Of a stretch of 6,392 nucleotides of DNA, positions 1-5,796 are shown one piece after another. Source of the DNA: Chloracidobacterium sp. UBA7659 (GTDB taxonomy: Bacteria; Acidobacteriota; Blastocatellia; Pyrinomonadales; Pyrinomonadaceae); NCBI GenBank assembly GCA_002483395.1, contig DLHV01000106.1:16483-22874 (forward strand). The letters run 5' to 3'. Made by a program: the position numbers and the translations under genes. Each line of letters starts with the position of its first letter. The first letter of the stretch is position 1. The notes under the pieces are model-generated. The model did not search any database. It was not told the origin of the DNA and saw nothing but the letters and a program-made list of their open reading frames with translations.

Positions 1-638
1 TCGCGGCCTCATTCAGCAAATCCAACGGCGACATCAAAACGACCCTAAGAGCATTGTTTACGGATAAGGAGTTTTTCGCAGCGGAAAATTACCGGGCGAA
101 GATCAAAACACCGTTCGAACTTGCTGTTTCGGCCATTCGCACCATCGGAGCGGATACGAATTCGAGCCAGGCCGTTCTTGCCATGCTCAATAAACTTGGC
201 GAAGTGCCTTACGGCTACCAGGCCCCGACAGGCTACCCGGACACGGCGGAAGATTGGATCAACACGGGGGCATTGCTCGAAAGGCTAAACTTTGCCGTGG
301 CCCTTGCGAGCAACCAGATTCCCGGAACCCACGTCGATCTGAAACGATTCGATGCGGGCAATCGGGCAGGAATACTCGACAAAGCGATCGCCGGTGTACT
401 CAACAACGACATCTCGGCCGCCTCGAAGACAACGCTGCTGAAACAGGTGGAAAAGCCTTTGCCTGATGTTAAGGCGCCAAACGATCTCGAAGATGCGGAT
501 TTGGAAATAACGAACATGCGAGCCGGCCAAGAGGGCGGCAGGAACCGGCAGGCGAGATTACTCAAGGCGAGCGGCAACCCCGAAGTCTTCAAGGTGGTCA
601 GTCTTGTTTTGGGCACGCCCGAATTTCAAAGGCAATAG
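1..638 (+). CDS. DUF1800 family protein, C-terminal part (5' end outside window)
   Basis: This is the last 211 codons of a gene that enters from the left; the frame is open from base 3 and ends at TAG 636-638. The residues match the C-terminal part of DUF1800 proteins: an ALFTDKEFF segment, KIKTPFELAVSAIR, then the family hallmark YGYQAPTGYPDTAEDWINTG at visible residues about 70-89, followed by LLERLNFAVALA, and a final VLGTPEFQRQ. A TTG at 54 could be read as a start, but the homology continues upstream of it, so it is internal. The family has no established biochemical function. Its members are usually about 450-600 residues, often exported, and commonly paired with a DUF1501 gene. No DUF1501 gene follows here: a terminator begins 20 nt after the stop and the next gene is convergent. 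Family assignment is firm; function is unknown. Confidence 0.88.
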   Translation, partial: AASFSKSNGDIKTTLRALFTDKEFFAAENYRAKIKTPFELAVSAIRTIGADTNSSQAVLAMLNKLGEVPYGYQAPTGYPDTAEDWINTGALLERLNFAVALASNQIPGTHVDLKRFDAGNRAGILDKAIAGVLNNDISAASKTTLLKQVEKPLPDVKAPNDLEDADLEITNMRAGQEGGRNRQARLLKASGNPEVFKVVSLVLGTPEFQRQ

Positions 639-657
639 CGGTTCTCATTTGCCTTTT

Positions 658-699
658 GGCCTGTAGCCGGATAACCATTTCCGGTCACAGGCCATTTTT
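658..699 (+). terminator. Rho-independent terminator of the DUF1800 gene
   Basis: Two 13-nt arms (658-670 and 681-693) pair across a 10-nt loop (671-680). The outer seven pairs (GGCCTGT/ACAGGCC) and inner four (CCGG/CCGG) are perfect, separated by one A-C mismatch and one G-T wobble. The right arm is followed by A and five T (694-699). The T-run is only on the plus-strand side, so it should stop rightward transcripts from the DUF1800 gene. The right arm overlaps the stop codon (685-687) and last codons of the convergent GT4 gene. Confidence 0.82.
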
Positions 700-1815
700 G
701 TCGCCGGTTTCAAGCAGTGACCGGTAGAGTTTCGTCAATTCGCGAAGATGTGCCTCTATGCTGAAATTTTCGCGGGCATGTAGAAGGGCTTTGTCCGCCA
801 GTTTCTCTCGCAGATCTTTGTCGCGCAATAGCATCAGGATCTTTTCGCTTAACACTTCCGCATTCTTGACTGGAAACACCTCGGCAAACTGACCATTCTC
901 AGATGCCTCAAGAAGCGGCTCGATGTCGGAGACGATTATCGGAACACCGGCAAGCATAGCTTCCGATATGGCAACAGGCAGCCCTTCGTGCAGCGACGAA
1001 AATACGAAAATATCAAGTTCGGAAAGAATGTCCGGGACATCGCTCCGCGCGCCGAGAAAATGCACATGCTCGATAATCTTGTTTTCAATGCAAAAGTTCA
1101 GGCAATCGGCCATTTTCTCCTCAGCACCGTCTTCGATGCGTCCGGCGAAAACACAATGGGCACTAGGAAATTCGGCAAATACGCGCGGTAGTGATTTGCA
1201 CAAAGTGAACTGGTCTTTGCGCCGGTCGCGATAGAAATTGCCGACCATACCGAGCAGCAAGGAGTCTTTAACTAATCCGAGTTCCGCCTTCAGCGAATTA
1301 CCTAACGGAATGAGGCGTTTAGCGTCGGCTCCATTGTGAATTACGCAAAAGTTTTTGGATGTGTCGAGCTTGTCTTTAGCGGCCAGCCAATTTTGCAGCC
1401 CGCGGCTGACCGAAATGTTTGCATCCATTCGCGGGATCAGAAATTTTGACGCGAGGCGATTCCGCTTGTCGGCAATGAATCCTTGAAAACTCAGCACACG
1501 TTTAACGCCCTTCTGGCCTCGGCTCGCGAGATAAAGGTGTATGCCATCGACGGCCTGGTAGCCGTGGACGATCTCGATCCGATGCTCTTTTATTATTTTT
1601 CGGATCTGCGAAGCGAGATAAATATCGACCGGAAATTTGCGTTGGAAACGAATAAATTCGACGCCCGATTCGCGGAAATCATCCTCCAACGCGCCGCCGC
1701 CGGCTGTTGCCAACGTAACGTCGATACCGAAGTCCTTCGCATTGCGGCAGACGTCCAAAGCCTGCATTTCGGCACCGCCGCGGCTCAACGAATCTAAAAA
1801 GTGTAGTACGCGCAT
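685..1815 (-). CDS. GT4-family (GT-B fold) glycosyltransferase
   Basis: This 376-residue protein is a retaining glycosyltransferase of the GT4 type, expected to move a sugar from a nucleotide-sugar donor to a growing glycan at the cytoplasmic face of the membrane. The N-terminal acceptor domain opens with MRVLHFLDSLSRGGAE, whose GGAE (residues 13-16) is typical. The C-terminal donor domain shows GNFYRDRRKDQ (192-202), with the basic residues that normally contact the donor phosphates, and SSLHEGLPVAISEAM (273-287), carrying the GT4 E-x7-E motif (E277, E285). Length is normal and no break is seen. The ATG at 1813-1815 is the first start after an in-frame stop upstream; a weak GGGAG lies about 12 nt before it. 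It is divergent from the GT2 gene at 2043 and convergent with DUF1800. Neighbouring GT2 and methyltransferase genes suggest surface-polysaccharide synthesis; donor and acceptor cannot be told from sequence. Confidence 0.93.
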   Translation of the reverse strand: MRVLHFLDSLSRGGAEMQALDVCRNAKDFGIDVTLATAGGGALEDDFRESGVEFIRFQRKFPVDIYLASQIRKIIKEHRIEIVHGYQAVDGIHLYLASRGQKGVKRVLSFQGFIADKRNRLASKFLIPRMDANISVSRGLQNWLAAKDKLDTSKNFCVIHNGADAKRLIPLGNSLKAELGLVKDSLLLGMVGNFYRDRRKDQFTLCKSLPRVFAEFPSAHCVFAGRIEDGAEEKMADCLNFCIENKIIEHVHFLGARSDVPDILSELDIFVFSSLHEGLPVAISEAMLAGVPIIVSDIEPLLEASENGQFAEVFPVKNAEVLSEKILMLLRDKDLREKLADKALLHARENFSIEAHLRELTKLYRSLLETGDKNGL

Positions 1816-1897
1816 TAAGTTTTTTAGCTCCCGTTAGTCTTGTTCCTTCCTATTCTTTTGTTTCGTGGTTTTCCTGATCTCTATCTTCGCCTGGTGC

Positions 1898-1920
1898 AGC
1901 GGTTCGAAACCTGAACCACT
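1898..1920. promoter_or_regulatory. Imperfect dyad, possible operator
   Basis: AGCGGTTC (1898-1905) and GAACCACT (1913-1920) are complementary at seven of eight positions around a 7-nt centre. The left arm also forms a tighter overlapping dyad, GGTT-CGA-AACC (1901-1911). It sits near the middle of the divergent intergenic region, where a shared regulator could act. Nothing ties it to a known regulator family, and a dyad of this size can arise by chance. Confidence 0.3.
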
Positions 1921-1946
1921 GAATAAGAGGACGAAGAAGGAATAAG

Positions 1947-2003
1947 ATGAACAATTACGTTGAGAATCACAACACATTCAGGCAAACTGACGGGTTAATT
2001 TGA
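1947..2003 (+). CDS. Possible 18-codon leader ORF upstream of the GT2 gene
   Basis: ATG at 1947 is preceded by AAGGA at 1937-1941 with a 5-nt gap, a good Shine-Dalgarno site and better than any near the plus-strand glycosyltransferase starts in this window. It encodes MNNYVENHNTFRQTDGLI and stops at TGA 2001-2003, 39 nt before the GT2 start. Its last codons overlap the left arm of the GGTTAA/TTAACC inverted pair at 1993-2021, so its translation could affect any RNA structure there. The peptide has no recognisable motif and no run of a single amino acid as in classical attenuator leaders. It may equally be chance in purine-rich leader DNA. Confidence 0.25.
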   Translation: MNNYVENHNTFRQTDGLI

Positions 2004-2021
2004 GCTTGGAGCTTGTTAACC
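1993..2021. repeat. Heptamer tandem repeat inside an inverted pair
   Basis: GAGCTTG occurs twice in perfect tandem (2002-2015). This is flanked by GGTTAA (1993-1998) and its reverse complement TTAACC (2016-2021). The element lies 21-50 nt before the GT2 start codon, where it could be an operator or part of a 5' UTR structure. The stem is only six pairs with a 17-nt loop, so an RNA hairpin would be weak; a protein-binding site is as plausible. The repeats are directly visible, the role is a guess. Confidence 0.4.
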
Positions 2022-2042
2022 GAAACCTTAAACTAAATTGAG

Positions 2043-2987
2043 ATGTCCGAAATATCAGTCCTTGTTCCTTCGTACAATCATGCCCGGTTTATCGACCGCA
2101 CACTGCGTTCCATTTTCGCGCAGACGGCTGGAATAAAGAAATTGCTCGTCATCGACGACGGTTCGAACGATGGATCGGCGGCGATTATTGAGAAGGTGCT
2201 AAAGGATTGCCCGTTCGAGGCGGAACTTGTCGCACGCGAGAATCGCGGGCTGTGTGCGACGCTGAACGAGGGGTTGGCGAAAACGGATGGGGAGTTTTTT
2301 GCATACCTCGGGTCCGACGATCTGTGGCTGCCAACTTTCGTCGAAGAACAAACGAGCCTGCTTGAATCGCGGCCCGATGCGGTGCTCGCGTTCGGCCACG
2401 CGTTTGTGATCGACGAGGACGAAATGATCATCGACCGGACCGATAATTGGTCCGACTTTGCAGATGGGAATATGCTGCCGTCTCTGCTGCGAGGTGATAT
2501 TTTTTCGAGTCCGAGTGTTGTTTATCGGCGTTCTCCGGTCGAGAAATACAGCTGGAACGAAAACTCTGTGCTCGAAGATTACGAGCTATACTTAAATCTT
2601 TGCGCCGAGGGCGAATTTGCGCTGAATGAAAAGTTGTTGTGTGCATGGCGGCTGCATGGCTCCAATACAAGCGACAATTTCCCGGCGATGCTGCGGGAAC
2701 ACCTGGCGGCGCAGGACCGCGTTGCGGAACGGCTGGGCATAGAGCGCAGCGACCTTGGCCGCATTCAGCGGGAACTTAAGTTCAAGGGCGTCTTGGATTA
2801 CCTTCGCGGCGGGTACAAGAAAGAGGCATGGCAGTTGTTTCGCGAAAATCGAAGCGGTTCAAGATCAGCCGGCGATACTCTAAAAACACTTTTGCGGCTG
2901 ATTACCCCGCAACCGCTGTTTCAATGGAACCGTTCGAGAAGGCGCCGGAACGCAATGGACAAGTACGGCAGGTTGAAATTAGGATAA
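2043..2987 (+). CDS. GT2-family (GT-A fold) glycosyltransferase, single domain
   Basis: This 314-residue protein is an inverting GT2-type glycosyltransferase, predicted to add one sugar to a lipid-linked glycan in the cytoplasm. The GT-A domain fills the first two thirds: ISVLVPSYNHARFIDRTLRSI (residues 4-24), nucleotide-binding IDDGSNDGS (37-45), metal-binding SDD (91-93, the DxD-equivalent), the likely catalytic-base region LEDYELYL (177-184), and RLHGSNTS (203-210). The remaining roughly 100 residues are charged and basic at the end, with no transmembrane segment, so it is probably soluble or peripheral. The ATG at 2043 follows an in-frame TAA at 2034 and has no Shine-Dalgarno sequence close by, suggesting leaderless or otherwise SD-independent initiation. 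It is divergent from GT4, and its stop is 2 bp from the stop of the convergent methyltransferase. The sugar specificity is unknown. Confidence 0.93.
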   Translation: MSEISVLVPSYNHARFIDRTLRSIFAQTAGIKKLLVIDDGSNDGSAAIIEKVLKDCPFEAELVARENRGLCATLNEGLAKTDGEFFAYLGSDDLWLPTFVEEQTSLLESRPDAVLAFGHAFVIDEDEMIIDRTDNWSDFADGNMLPSLLRGDIFSSPSVVYRRSPVEKYSWNENSVLEDYELYLNLCAEGEFALNEKLLCAWRLHGSNTSDNFPAMLREHLAAQDRVAERLGIERSDLGRIQRELKFKGVLDYLRGGYKKEAWQLFRENRSGSRSAGDTLKTLLRLITPQPLFQWNRSRRRRNAMDKYGRLKLG

Positions 2988-2989
2988 CG

Positions 2990-3961
2990 CTACGCCCGCC
3001 GCAGGTAGAAGCAGGCCATATCGCCTTTTCCTTGTGCGTTCAATTCGTCTGCTTGTTTCTGCCATCCGGTCATCTGTTCGGGGCTGAAAGTTGCAGCTTT
3101 ATGGTTCGTCCAGTACGAACGTTCATCTAGCAGCGGAATGTCCCGCACGTATAGTTCGCTGCCCCAGAATTGAAAAGCGCCTGAGTCGTAGGTCACATGC
3201 TCGATGGTCATATCGGCATTTTGAGCCAGTAAGCGAAAACTATTCTCGGTGTACAGGAATAAATGCCGCGGCGGATCCATCTGCACCCAATTGACGCCGT
3301 ATTTTTGCCAGGCATAACTTGCGACCGGTATGCGTATCAGACAATAACTGTCCTTGTGCATCAGACGGCGAGCTTGCCGCAGCGATTCGAGCGGATTCGG
3401 AAGATGCTCGAAAGAATGGTGGAGCATGATAAGGTCGAACGCCGGTTCGAATTCGCCGAGGCCACGTTTGTAAATTTTGACGCCAGTCGGATAGAAAATA
3501 TCTCTTTCGATAAACGCGTCGGCACCGGTCAGATCTTTGAAGCCGAAATAGTGCAAGGATTGGAGCAATTTTCCCGTGCCGCTGCCGAAATCGAGGATGC
3601 GGGAATTGAAATCGATCTCCATTGGGTACTCGCGCATCGAGGCTGGGAAATGGTCTTTTACCCAGGGCTTTTTATCGACAACAAGCTTTCCGATGAGATC
3701 CTTTCCTTTTAGTAAATATCTGCCGGCAAATTTCGCGGCAAACCGGCGGGAAAAGCTTTCGGCTATTTCGACTTTTGAATCGAAGGAAAGGTAATCATCC
3801 GGGTAATATGGCGCTAGATTCGGAATCTGGCAGATCTGCACAGTGCCGCAGTGCGAGCATTCGAAATAATCGAACGTGTCACGCGTGCCGAACATCATTT
3901 CGCGGGCCGTAAAGACGCGGTTGTTTCCGGCGTTTTCGCAAATTATGCAAACAAAGGCCAT
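2990..3961 (-). CDS. SAM-dependent methyltransferase with N-terminal zinc-binding cysteines
   Basis: This 323-residue class I methyltransferase probably methylates a sugar or glycan terminus. The N-terminus has two CxxC pairs, C5/C8 and C35/C38, spaced like the zinc-binding segment seen before some sugar methyltransferases (Methyltransf_13 type). The Rossmann core follows: SAM-binding LDFGSGTGKL (123-132), an acidic strand end GADAF (146-150), and HHSFEHLPNP (181-190), typical of Methyltransf_23-like enzymes. DPPRHLFLYT (229-238) is a motif common in methyltransferases of polysaccharide loci. It lacks the extra C-terminal domain of the roughly 410-residue sugar C-methyltransferases, so O-methylation or another reaction is possible. 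The start ATG (3959-3961) has GGAAAG a few bases upstream, an acceptable ribosome-binding site. It is divergent from the two-domain GT (68 bp apart) and convergent with the GT2 gene. Confidence 0.9.
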   Translation of the reverse strand: MAFVCIICENAGNNRVFTAREMMFGTRDTFDYFECSHCGTVQICQIPNLAPYYPDDYLSFDSKVEIAESFSRRFAAKFAGRYLLKGKDLIGKLVVDKKPWVKDHFPASMREYPMEIDFNSRILDFGSGTGKLLQSLHYFGFKDLTGADAFIERDIFYPTGVKIYKRGLGEFEPAFDLIMLHHSFEHLPNPLESLRQARRLMHKDSYCLIRIPVASYAWQKYGVNWVQMDPPRHLFLYTENSFRLLAQNADMTIEHVTYDSGAFQFWGSELYVRDIPLLDERSYWTNHKAATFSPEQMTGWQKQADELNAQGKGDMACFYLRRA

Positions 3962-4029
3962 ATACTTTCCAAAAGTAGAACAAAAAAGTGATAACTTGTG
4001 AAATCGAACTGGTTGGTTAGCTTTATCAC
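3962..4029. promoter_or_regulatory. Short divergent intergenic region with 7-bp inverted repeat
   Basis: Only 68 bp separate the starts of the methyltransferase (-) and the two-domain glycosyltransferase (+), so both promoters must lie here or reach into the genes. GTGATAA (3988-3994) is matched by TTATCAC (4023-4029), an inverted repeat with a 28-bp spacer whose right arm touches the plus-strand ATG. A weak plus-strand promoter reading is TTGTGA (3996-4001) with TAGCTT (4018-4023); it would give a near-leaderless mRNA. No Shine-Dalgarno sequence precedes the plus-strand start. The promoter role is inferred from layout and the boxes are poor. Confidence 0.5.
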
Positions 4030-5796
4030 ATGAGTTCTATCGGCGAAAATATTGAGCGTAGTGTGTCAGCAATTCGGACGGCACTGCGAACAGGCGTCAA
4101 AATAACGTTCGCGACTATTTTTCGAAAAATACGCGAGAGGCGGAATTACGAGAAATGGGTCGCCAAGTTCGGCACGCTGGATGACGCCCGGCGGCAGGAA
4201 TTTCGCGAACGGATTGCGTCGTTCGAGAACAAGCCTCTGCTCTCCATCCTGCTTCCGGTTTATGATGTCGACGAAATTTGGCTGAGGCTGTGTATCGAAT
4301 CTGTCTTTAAGCAAATCTATACAAATTGGCGGCTTTGCATAGCCGACGACTGTTCGCCAAAGCCTCATGTGCGTAGTGTTTTGGAGGAATATGCGGCGAA
4401 GGACGAGCGTGTAAAAGTGGTTTTCAGGGAAACGAACGGTCATATATCGGCCGCCTCGAACTCGGCGCTTGAGCTTGCGAAGGGTGAATTTACAGTGCTG
4501 CTGGACCATGATGACGAATTGTCCGAAGACGCTTTATTTTGGGTCGCGAACGAGCTCAACAAATTTCCTGAAACGATGATGATATACAGCGACGAGGATC
4601 TAATAGACGAAAAGGGGCGGCGGTATTCGCCAAAATTCAAGCCTGATTGGAGTCGCGATCTGTTTTATTCGGTAAACATCATCACGCATCTTTCTGCATA
4701 TCGAACCTCGCAATTGCGGCAAATTGGCGGCTTCCGAGTCGGTTTTGAAGGCAGCCAGGATTATGATCTGGCACTTCGCGTCATAGAGAAGATCGATGAA
4801 AACAACATCCGGCACATTCCGCGCATTCTCTATCATTGGCGTGTTATCCGTGGTTCCGTGGCGTATGGCGGCGGCGAAAAACCGTATGCTCACGAGCGTG
4901 CCCGCGAAGCTCTCCGTTCGCATTTTGAAAGAACCGGGAAGAAAGCGACCGTTACCGAGACTGCCGACGATCTGCACAGAATACTTTATACATTGCCAGA
5001 GCCGACACCAAGGGTCACGCTGATCTTGAGCGCCGAAAATGCCACAAGCGGACTGCGGGGAGTTTCCGAATTTTTACGGTTAACGAATTACTCAGATTTA
5101 GATATCGTTTTGATCGAAAGGAACTCGGCGCCTAATGGGCCACAAAATATTCCGGAACGAGTAAAGATTATCCGTAATTTAACAGTAGCAAAGGCTGAGG
5201 CACTGAATCTTGCGGCTGCGGAAAGTGAGGGCGAGATATTGTGTTTTGCCGACCTGAATCTTTTGCCTAGATCAGTAGATTGGCTGGCGGAATTGGTAAG
5301 TTTTGCGATTCAGGATGAGATAGGCACCGCCGGCGGAAAAGTGCTTTCCGGGAACGAGACTGTAAAAGGAACCGGCTTGATAATGGGCACGGCAGGGACT
5401 GTTGGAATCGCACACTACGGGTTTCCGGGAAACTCTCCAGGAAACATGGTACGAAACCGTCTTATCGGAAACTACTCGGCTGTTTCGGCTTCGTGCATGG
5501 CTATTAGGCGGAGTTTGTTTGACGAGATCGGCGGATTCGATTCGGGCAATTTGCCAAACAATCTCTTTGACGCCGATCTTTGTCTGCGCCTGCGCAAAAA
5601 GGGCCTTCGTATTGTTTTCACACCTTTTGCCGAGGTAATCCAAAACGAAGTTGAAAGGCGGCCAAATCGCGAGAACGATCCGACCGCTTCGGAAAGTGAA
5701 TATTTTAAGAATAAATGGCGCGAAATCATCGGGCGTGACCCGTTCTACAATCCGAACCTTTCAAAAAAAGACGCGAGTTTTTCGATCGATATTTAG
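4030..5796 (+). CDS. Two-domain GT2-type glycosyltransferase, second domain probably inactive
   Basis: This 588-residue protein belongs to the large tandem GT2 enzymes of O-antigen and rhamnan-like polysaccharide synthesis. A basic N-terminal segment leads to the family's YEKWVAKFGTL region (40-50). Domain 1 (about 70-300) looks active: LSILLPVYD (71-79), IADD (104-107), LLDHDDEL (157-164, metal site), GSQDYDLALR (241-250, likely base) and YHWR (268-271). Domain 2 (about 327-580) keeps the fold signatures NYSAVSASCMAIRR (481-494), GGFD (501-504), DADLCLRL (514-521) and DPFYNPNLS (570-578). However, the usual nucleotide site reads IERNS (362-366), the usual NDD/NND metal site reads ADLN (407-410), and the usual YHHES reads IQNEV (537-541). 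I infer one active and one structural or acceptor-binding domain. An in-frame TAG at 4018-4020 fixes ATG 4030 as the first start; no SD is seen. Its stop overlaps that of the convergent rhomboid gene. Confidence 0.93.
   Translation: MSSIGENIERSVSAIRTALRTGVKITFATIFRKIRERRNYEKWVAKFGTLDDARRQEFRERIASFENKPLLSILLPVYDVDEIWLRLCIESVFKQIYTNWRLCIADDCSPKPHVRSVLEEYAAKDERVKVVFRETNGHISAASNSALELAKGEFTVLLDHDDELSEDALFWVANELNKFPETMMIYSDEDLIDEKGRRYSPKFKPDWSRDLFYSVNIITHLSAYRTSQLRQIGGFRVGFEGSQDYDLALRVIEKIDENNIRHIPRILYHWRVIRGSVAYGGGEKPYAHERAREALRSHFERTGKKATVTETADDLHRILYTLPEPTPRVTLILSAENATSGLRGVSEFLRLTNYSDLDIVLIERNSAPNGPQNIPERVKIIRNLTVAKAEALNLAAAESEGEILCFADLNLLPRSVDWLAELVSFAIQDEIGTAGGKVLSGNETVKGTGLIMGTAGTVGIAHYGFPGNSPGNMVRNRLIGNYSAVSASCMAIRRSLFDEIGGFDSGNLPNNLFDADLCLRLRKKGLRIVFTPFAEVIQNEVERRPNRENDPTASESEYFKNKWREIIGRDPFYNPNLSKKDASFSIDI

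Larger units (their letters stand above)
1816..2042. promoter_or_regulatory. Divergent intergenic region between GT4 and GT2 genes
   Basis: This 227-bp region must hold the promoters of two genes reading outward. No convincing -35/-10 pair could be picked by eye on either strand. It does contain a dyad (1898-1920), two copies of a CGAAACCT-type repeat (1905-1917 and 2021-2033), a perfect heptamer tandem repeat inside a GGTTAA/TTAACC inverted pair (1993-2021), and a short ORF with a good ribosome-binding site (1947-2003). Purine-rich stretches lie on the plus strand at about 1920-1951 and on the minus strand at about 1841-1890, which could be the two 5' leaders. The promoter role follows from gene orientation, not from recognised boxes. 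Confidence 0.6.

Noticed and set aside
54..56. TTG at 54 as the start of the DUF1800 gene
   Set aside because: The frame is open to the left edge, and the residues before it continue the DUF1800 pattern.
1483..1797. 104-residue plus-strand open frame opposite the GT4 N-terminus
   Set aside because: It is the antisense of a clear GGAE-containing GT4 N-terminal domain and has no recognisable features.
1898..1920. GGTTCGAA resembles the T-arm of a tRNA, suggesting a tRNA remnant or attachment site
   Set aside because: The flanking bases do not form a five-pair T-stem, and no acceptor, anticodon or D-arm can be found around it.
2006..2034. TTGGAG with a 17-bp spacer to TAAACT as a promoter for the GT2 gene
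   Set aside because: Only three of six and four of six consensus bases match. It would give a leaderless mRNA, which is possible, but the boxes are too poor to call.
3263..3712. 149-residue plus-strand open frame inside the methyltransferase
   Set aside because: It lies wholly opposite a well-supported methyltransferase, and its translation shows no domain or motif.
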